64,000 nt of DNA, taken from the NCBI GenBank assembly GCA_018105865.1, contig CM030834.1, positions 16,464,719 through 16,528,718 on the forward strand, written 5' to 3'. The notes beneath the pieces were generated by a model. The model made no database searches, was not told the DNA's origin, and saw nothing but the letters and a program-made list of their open reading frames with translations. Source of the DNA: Metaphire vulgaris. Lineage: Eukaryota; Annelida; Clitellata; Crassiclitellata; Megascolecidae. Made by a program: the position numbers and the translations under genes. This document shows, one piece after another, positions 1 through 8,460 of the stretch (positions are counted from its first letter, which is position 1; each line of letters begins with the position of its first letter).

Positions 1-164
1 AAGTAAGGGCGAAGAACTTATCCAAGTTCGCTACGCGCGGTGACTGGAGACAGATTCAAACCAGCGACCCTCCCTCCGATTGCACGACCAGCTTCCTGCC
101 TCTACTACTCCACCGCGTCCCTCAAATTATAGTAGCCTATGATAATTAATAATTATGTCTGTAG

Positions 165-361
165 GCAACGTCGTTGCGATGTCTGACGAGAAGCGCTTGA
201 TTAAGCATCTGTTGCTGCAGTACGAGACGATCGGCGTCGTCGGTCGTCCGGTCCACAACATCTCTGAAACGGTCAAGGTCTACTACGGACTGGCACTGAT
301 CCAGCTCCTGGACTTGGACGAAAAGAACCAGGTCCTAACCACCAACGTCTGGAGTCGATAC
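165..361 (+). CDS. nAChR exon: N-terminal ligand-binding domain
   Basis: Acceptor ctgtag is at 159-164 and donor gtgagt follows 361. The exon enters with two bases completing a codon, then encodes [16 protein letters not shown] through LTTNVWSRY. The ATG at 155 is upstream of the acceptor and is not used; no signal peptide is present, so this is an internal exon. Confidence 0.88.
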
Positions 362-2994
362 GTGAGTATAGCGGAGACCATCGTTGTATCTGTCGTTGGG
401 ATCGATATTTTGAAAGTTCTACCTGTAGACTTGTAGAGGTGCTTCCAAACTGGATCTCCGTACACAAAAGCGCTCGTCAGTGCTTCTCAAGAGACAGCGC
501 AAAACAAACTTGGATATGGCTGTAATGATGTAATCCTCACAATTAATCATTCGCTTCTTTGTTCGAAGCACGCAGGTTTCTCTGACCAAGGCTCTGACCA
601 AGTTCTATATTCCGATCCTTTAGTTATTACGTCAACAGATGATATAAGGACACTAGTCATGTTTCCAAACTATCGGAGATAATACAGTAAAATCAGTGTT
701 TCATCCAGACTTCTTGCCTTGGGGGGGATTGATTTGGATGAAGGAGAAGAGGCACAGTTCCATCCAAAACTTTTGTCTATTGGAATTTAGGGGGGATTTT
801 GTGGTCTGGGGGGAATCGGGGATTTCCTCTATCGGGCCTGTACTGTAAAATTACTCGGAGAATTTGAATTAGGCCCTAAGTCCGTGGTTCACGGGCCAGT
901 TACAAACTGGAAGACAGGAAAATAAATAAATCGAGTCAAAACGAACAAACAACAACATGTATGTATTGATTGGTGTAGTTTCGCGAATGAACTGACTCGT
1001 GTCTTATATTACGGTAATTGGCTGTAGAAGCTCAATAAAATAACGTACAGCGGAATATACAAATTCACGGACAAACCAGCAACGGGCCTGCGTCTGTTTG
1101 CGGCACTTCTGCGTCTGTTTCTTGGTACTTCTGTCACAATTGTGACAAGGTTACTCGGACATTTTCTAGCTGTCCTTGAGAAGTCGAAGTCTATGTTGAA
1201 TGCTGGTGGCCAGAGACGTAGCCAGGGTTCAGAACTAGGGGGCCAGAGGCGTAGAAACCATTTGGACAACCTGGCCAAATGCCAAGGGCCCCCGACCTGC
1301 AAAAGGCCCCCGACCCGAGCCCAAAAAATATTTTTTTCGCAAAGTTGTAAAGTTGCCAGATCGAAAGACCGACAAGCAAAACAAGGTCGTCAACATTTTC
1401 GCAAACTTGTCAGATCGTCTCTGGAAAGGGCCCCCTGCCCGTTTTTCGCCAAGGGCCCCCGAGCATATTGCTGCGCCACTGATGGGGCGCATCGACATTT
1501 GCGAGTGTAAAAAGTCGACGACGATAGAGAAGTTCTTCACACTTTCACGTTGTCTCAACGGTTTTGCGCAAATACCACTGTCTGTCCCAGCTGGAATAGG
1601 TGGCCCCGTATCACATCCAGCCCCCGTAGCTATGCCAATGTTGGTGGCCTGTCGAACGAAAGTAGCCGAATAGTCGAAAGAGTCTACAGCGTTTTGCTTT
1701 CAAAGGAAACCGTAAATAGACCAGTTTGATTATAATTATAATTAATTAATGCTGCTTCATTTTAGTCAGATGTCGGCGAGATGCGAACGATTTCAATCCA
1801 ATAGGCTACATCCAGGGTAACGAAGGGTCTCGCCAGCGGCGCCAAATAGATTTCAGGACGTTTCATCTCAGGACGATTCATCTCAGGACGATTCAACGCG
1901 GACGGTTCATCTCAAGAACTATTCATCTCAGGACGTTTCATCAGGAGGACTATTCATCTCAGGACGTTTCATCAGGAGGACTATTCATCACCCTAACCCT
2001 TACCCTAACCCTTACCCTAACCCTAACCCTAACACTAATCCTTATAACTTTATCCGAAATGAATAGTCCTCCTGATGAAACGTCCTGAGATGAATAGTCC
2101 TCCTGATGAAACGTCCTGAGATGAATAGTCCTCCTGATGAAACGTCCTGAGATGAATCGTCCTGAGATGAAACGTCCGGATACCGCCAAATAAGCCACAG
2201 CAGGACGCAGATTATTTTCCATCGGCCGTAAATTGTAAGGCGGTCGGCGGGCGGGCGGAGGGAGAGAGGGGGGGGAGAAGCACATACGCACCGCCACCAC
2301 GACCGGCGTCCGAACTGCTGCAGCTCGCCGAATCGTGCGCAGGGTCACCACAGGATAGTGTAGCGGCGATATATAAATGCAGTGGATTATGTGCCGGCGA
2401 TGATTGGACACTTGAGCGATGATGGATGCGGCGGTCAACGGAAGCCGAGAGGGTTTCGTCTTTTACCGATCGATGTCCGACACGGCCGGCGCCTCTGCCC
2501 TCGCTCCCTCCCTTCGTCCGACTCCCCGCCACCTGCTTCACGACTCCCTCCTCCACCTGCACAGCTCTTGCCACTTCCTTTCGCTATACTCCGCTCTTCC
2601 TCTTTCTCCTCCTAGTTCCCTCTTCCTCCTCCTCTTCTTCTTCTTCCTCCTCCTCCTCCTCCTCCTCCCCCTCGGTTTTCAAATCTCTCCGCTGCTGCTG
2701 CTGCTGCTGCCGAAGGCGATAACCTTAGATTTATAAACGCCTTTTCTCTACCTAGCGTCTACACAATAAGCAGCCTCGCTCGCACATATTTAGCCTAATG
2801 GTTACTTTGTCGATGGCCTCATTCGTCATGCGTGTATTCTTTCATCTTCCGGTGCCTGATAAAGACGCCTTGGCTGCTATCGCAACACACACTACCTTGT
2901 GTCTCTAGCACCCTGCAGTATCAGACAGCTGGGGGTTTTGCAGCGTCGTCGAGAAACTAATTAAAAAGCGCTTAATTAAAACGACCTTCTTAAG

Positions 2995-3062
<68 letters not shown>

Positions 3063-3777
3063 TACTACTATTACTATTATTATTATTATTATTGAGACAA
3101 TTTTTATAGCGCAGTTGATATGGCCAAGGCCAAAGTCAAGACGCTTTAACAGACGTCACTTGTCTGAGAAGCTAAGCAAGTGAGTCTCTAGATTCTTAGT
3201 AAGCAGCGCAATAGAGTCAACCTTTGTAACGCCCTTAGGCAGCGAATTCCATACAATTGGATTACCGCGCAGGCATTTTCCCAGGAATTTGCGTTTGGGG
3301 TGGGTGGGGGCTTGTCCCATAATTGCAGAGGCATAAATGTCCAGTGTTTTACCTAGACTCGTTGAACCCAGGAGATAGAATTGGGAAGTGGAGGTGGCGG
3401 GTTGGGGGTTCGATCTTTGGCCCCGGAAAAAAGGAAAAATACAAGTCAAGGATATGATTTCCGTTGTCATCTCTTTCGTTTTCATACGGTCTATTCTAAT
3501 TTTTGTGGAGTCAGTTACAGTGTATCAAGTTTCAATTTCCAGAGGTGAATTTTCCGCTGGGAACTTGCCCATGTGAAACATCTCTTAAGCACGGTGCACA
3601 AGTTTGCAACTGCGGACTGTAAAAACCTAGGTAACATCACGATTGATTTAAGTAGGTTAAACAACACACAACACAATATCAGTTTTTCATGTCCTGACTC
3701 TTATATGGCTAGTTTTTCGTAGCCTAGTCCTTCACGTCATCACTGTTCATAATAACTTCATATCACCTATATGTATG

Positions 3778-3832
<55 letters not shown>

Positions 3833-4261
3833 TGCGGAAGATGTCTGAAGGATGACGTTGACCATGACTACTTGAGTCAATCTGAAAATGGATGACATTT
3901 TGGAATTTTAAATGAATAGTTTTAACATAAGTCTGCTTTGGCGATAGGAAGGGATGTAGAGGCAGGGGGTGTCTGTCACAAACCGGGGGGTGTAACCTTC
4001 TTGCTGGGCGGTGTAGGAAAATTCCTGCTCCCGCGTGAAGCCGATCTGCCGTCGAACTTTTGCAGTTTTGACCTGAGTTTTCCCATGCAATATTTGATAT
4101 GAAATTATTCTGGAATGATTCTTTTTTAAATGACAACGAAAATTATTTTAGAATAAAATATATTTACCTTATGCTGGTCATCATTCATTTCCTTGAGTGT
4201 GTATGGCTAATAGGCTAATTTCAAACCAACATTCGAGGTCTGTTCGGTCTGTATACGCGTG

Positions 4262-4310
<49 letters not shown>

Positions 4311-4859
4311 TGCACCTGTGTGTTTAGATGTTGTTACGCTGTATAAAATGCGCAAGACCTGCTAAACATTAGCTCAGAAAATAGCAATATAAGAATTTGC
4401 GATTTCAATGTTAATGTGAGGTTTTCTGTGAAATTTGCCCAATTTGGTCTTAAAATTTGCAGAGGCAAAATCATTCATCGCAAACTTTAGCCGCGGTTTT
4501 CTCTTTTTAAAAAAACATTCGAACTTAATTAACACTGCGGCTTAGTACGTTTCTCTATTTCTGGTTCTACGCGTGTGTGTTTGTCTGCTTGACTTTCATG
4601 CATTGCTGTAGAACTGGCACGACATCCTCTTGACATGGGATCCGGAAGAGTACGGCGGCGTCGACCACGTCCGCGTTCCAGTGGCAAAAATCTGGACTCC
4701 GGATATTGTTCTGTACAATTAGTAAGCTGTTCATTCGATTATAGTTATTTGGCTCGTGTCTTGTCTTGTCTTGTATCGTCTTGTCTTGTCTTTAGCCATC
4801 TCGTAGCGAGCTTTATCCGCTGTTCTTTATTGCCTGTCAGTCGGATCGCCTTCTCCAAA

Positions 4860-4906
<47 letters not shown>

Positions 4907-7900
4907 TAATAATAATTTGTCCTTCCAGTCCGGTGTATGATATAGGCCTATGGGACACAAAAGTGCTAATTAGTTGACGTGGTGGTCAATTTGTTAGCGT
5001 GCTGAACTGTCGGTCGTGAGGTCAGGGATTCGAGCCTTAATTGTCGCGACAGAAACAATTTTTGGTTGTTTTCATAATTACACAAGAGGTTTGTCCAGCT
5101 GTGAAGGAGTACATTGTGTGCTTATTCGGTAAAAGGAAAGACGGTGAGGTGAGGAAAAAGGCAGGCACAGTAGTCCTCGTCTGTGGACGATGTCATTCAG
5201 GTCTCCTACGGGCCTTGCCAGCCAATCAGCTGAGTTAGAGCGTATTTAAATATTCGAGTTTAAGCACGCGATGCTCGCTATTCAGAGTATTTGCACTTTT
5301 GTCGCCTGTCGAGTATCATTCAATCAAGAAATCGCTGTTTCAACGTTCTAAAGATTTCCAGACTAAATCCAAAAGAAGACAAAAGGAGACAAAAGAATAC
5401 AAAAGAAGACAAAAGAAGACAAAAGAAAAGTAGTCTTTCGAAGAAGACGACAGATGCTTGCTAGGCCTATTGGCCCGTAAATAGGCCTAAGTCAAAGTCA
5501 AGATGACATGGACATTTCAGGACGTCGTGACGTCAAGGATGACGCCATCGCCTCGTGATTCGAACGCCGAAAATGGAACAGAAGATACGACGCCGGATCA
5601 AATCAATTGAAACTATTGATCAATCGTTTCAAATAATAATTATTTTTGGCTGCGAAGCTATTCCGCTCCAAGATTTAACCGGTTCTTAGTGAAGCGATGA
5701 ATGCGAATGATGACAACGACAACGAAGATTATGCCGATGATGATGACGACGACGGCGACGATGACGATGATCAGTGTTTATTCTAGGCCTTCTCTGGGGG
5801 GAATCCCCAGTTTTAAAATTCCTCCCCACCCCCAAAAGAATTGCATGTGTTGGCTGGGTGTGTGTGGAAATTTTCCCCTCCCAAAAGTGTAGAGACTCAG
5901 ACCTTGTCATCCCCAAACATTTCAAAATCCCCCCAATTTCAAGGTGGCTAGAATAAACACCGGACGATGATTGCATATAGGCTAATCCACGGTCATGTTG
6001 TGTTGCGTCTCGTGTCAATCCAGCGCCGATACGAGACTGAAGGAGCATCGCGACACGATGGCCGTCATCTCGAGTGACGGCCGCGTCCTGTGGATTCCGC
6101 CGGCGATATTCCGAAGCACCTGTTCCATCGACATCACCAATTTTCCGTTCGACGAACAGATCTGCCATCTGAAGTTCGGATCGTGGACCTACGACGGCTA
6201 CAAACTGGACATCCTGTTCTACGAGAACCTGGAAAAGGTAGACACACGCGACTACGTCGACAGCAACGAGTGGAGCCTCGTCGAAGTTCCCGCCAAAAAG
6301 AACATCAGGTATAGGGCCAGTTGGCGGTTCCACGTGGGGTATGAGTCGAGATGCATCCCCCCTACCGGACTTTTTTTGCTTGTGAAACCTATTTTTGGGT
6401 AAATGTCTAGTAGAACTACGGGGAAAACTGCGGATGACCTTTTTTTGCTTGTCGACCTATTTTTTCGGTAAAAGTTTAGTAAAATTAGGGATAAAATTCC
6501 CTTTTGTCAGCATTTTTCGGCAAAGTTTATTGATTTTTCCTTCCATTTTCATCCCCTCACCAACTTCCTGTGAATTCATTTCACCCACCCCACCAAGAAA
6601 TCCTGGAACCGCCACTGGGTAGGGCATAGTATGGTAGGTAGGCCCCACCAGGTCGGTAGGGTCTACGTACCGCGAAAACTGTCGGGTTTCATACAACTAC
6701 AGCCTATAATGTAGGCCTAAGGGGTCGTCCATAAAGTACGTAGCGCTCGAGGGGAGGGGTCTAAGAAAATGTGACAGTTTGTGACAGAGGAGGAGGGTAA
6801 GGGCCAGTGTGACGTCACACTTTTAGTATAAGTATAGCCTTAAATTTATACCTGATGGGAGGTATGGTAAAAGACGCTTTTAATTGTTCATTAGCACTGT
6901 TTTACCCGAGATGCATTGAATTTTAGGTCTCAATTATATTCGTTATCATTGTCGGAAGTTAAATATTTAGTTTTGCTGCAGCAGAAAATTGGACGAGAAA
7001 TTCGAATATATCAGGCGAAAAACGATTATCACAATACTGGCTTGCGATTGACTATGCTTAGTGTGAAATTTTCACTAAAAATAAAATCACATAATATTAA
7101 GCAGAGCTACTAAAATGATGCTGATAATCAGAGAATGTTTTCCGTTGGATTGTGAGGCAGCAAAATTCGAAATTCTGAAGAACAACTGTATAGCATATAC
7201 AGTACAGTAGGTACTGTAGATTGTATTAAATAAAATCATATCGTTTCATGCTTATCCTAAATTATTTGCTTAGGTCTATTCATCATAGATTAATATAATG
7301 AACTCCAAACGCTGCATTACACTACGTTAAACCAGAGAAAAAATGTTGACAAAAATATTGTGTCGATTGCGCAGATACTATCCGTGTTGCAGTGACCTAC
7401 CGTTTCCAGATTTGACCTTCACGATTCGATTAAAGCGTATCGCAATATTCTACAACTATATTCTCATCTTACCTTGCGTTCTTCTATCGTTTCTTACACT
7501 CGTCATATTCTGGCTTCCACCAGAATCACCGGCAAAAATGATGCTAGGTACGTACTAAGGATTTAGCAGAGATATCTTGATGTCCCTGTTCGAATTCGCT
7601 TCTTTCTGTGCTGGTTAATTATTGTTAAACAGTGGTGCGAGCTTTGACCGTCTCTGGACAGTTAAGTGCAGTGGCATAGCGAGGGGGGCAGTTGGGGCGA
7701 ATCGCCCCAGGTGGCACTTGCTTTAGAGGCGGCATTTTCGAGATTTTTTGATTTTTTGATTTTTAACATTTACGAAGTTGTGATGATAAGGGTTCTTTTG
7801 CTTGTCAAGAATTTTAGGAAGTATTATTTTAAGAAGTTGTGATGGCCTTTACTTTTTTGGAGGCGGCCCTTTTTAAGCCCCAGGCGGCACTTTGGCTCGC

Positions 7901-8388
7901 TAGGCCACTGGTTAAGTGTGGCGTGTCCAGGGTCCTTACGACGCAGCGCTTGCTGAGATTCGAACCTGCGACCCTCTCTCTTTCCATGGTTCGCGTCTTT
8001 ACCGCTTTATATCGACGCAGCGTCCATCGCTCAGCTATATGCGATCAAAATGGCGAAAGTTCTTTGTAGAACATCAGCGAGTTCAACGGAAGTTGCAGCG
8101 CTCAAGCTGAATGAAGCTCGTTCAACAGTAATAGTTTTCGTCAGAGCTCTGTTAGGAACTTAGGCCTAATAATTATTGATGTCAATTTATTACTGTCCCA
8201 ACTTCTCAGAACATGCGAAGACCATTAGCTTTTCCAGAAACTCCTTAAGTCGGAGCAGGCGAACTCCAATTCAATGATAAACGCAAAAAATCGCTTAAGA
8301 AATTTTTAATTTTCAGAGAAAAATAAATTTTCAGCGTCGTTTCTGTTTGCGCGACTTTAATGGATATTCTTATAGACTTATACTAATC

Positions 8389-8460
<72 letters not shown>

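Larger units (their letters stand above)
362..4611 (+). other. Large nAChR intron, repeat-rich
   Basis: This intron holds repeats and no recognisable exon: a hAT-like element (1211-1481), the telomere-core element (1849-2183), a pyrimidine-rich tract (2500-2680), a LINE 3' end with a TTA tail (2994-3440), a TA run (about 3780-3830) and a TG run (about 4262-4310). About 362-1210 shows nothing I can name. Confidence 0.6.

Noticed and set aside
1990..2040. TTAGGG repeats as a chromosome end or assembly edge
   Set aside because: They are enclosed by inverted arms and a target duplication, with gene sequence on both sides.
2419..2736. Ser/Leu-rich frames of about 100 codons
   Set aside because: They are translations of a pyrimidine-rich tract, with overlapping frames and no domain.
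4970..5060. Functional tRNA gene
   Set aside because: A and B box-like strings are present, but no convincing cloverleaf or anticodon arm could be drawn; SINE-like heads with similar B boxes occur elsewhere.
5686..6333. A 215-codon open frame on the minus strand
   Set aside because: It is the antisense of the nAChR exon at 6024-6308 plus a MITE and a GAT repeat. The plus-strand reading has all the receptor motifs and splice sites.
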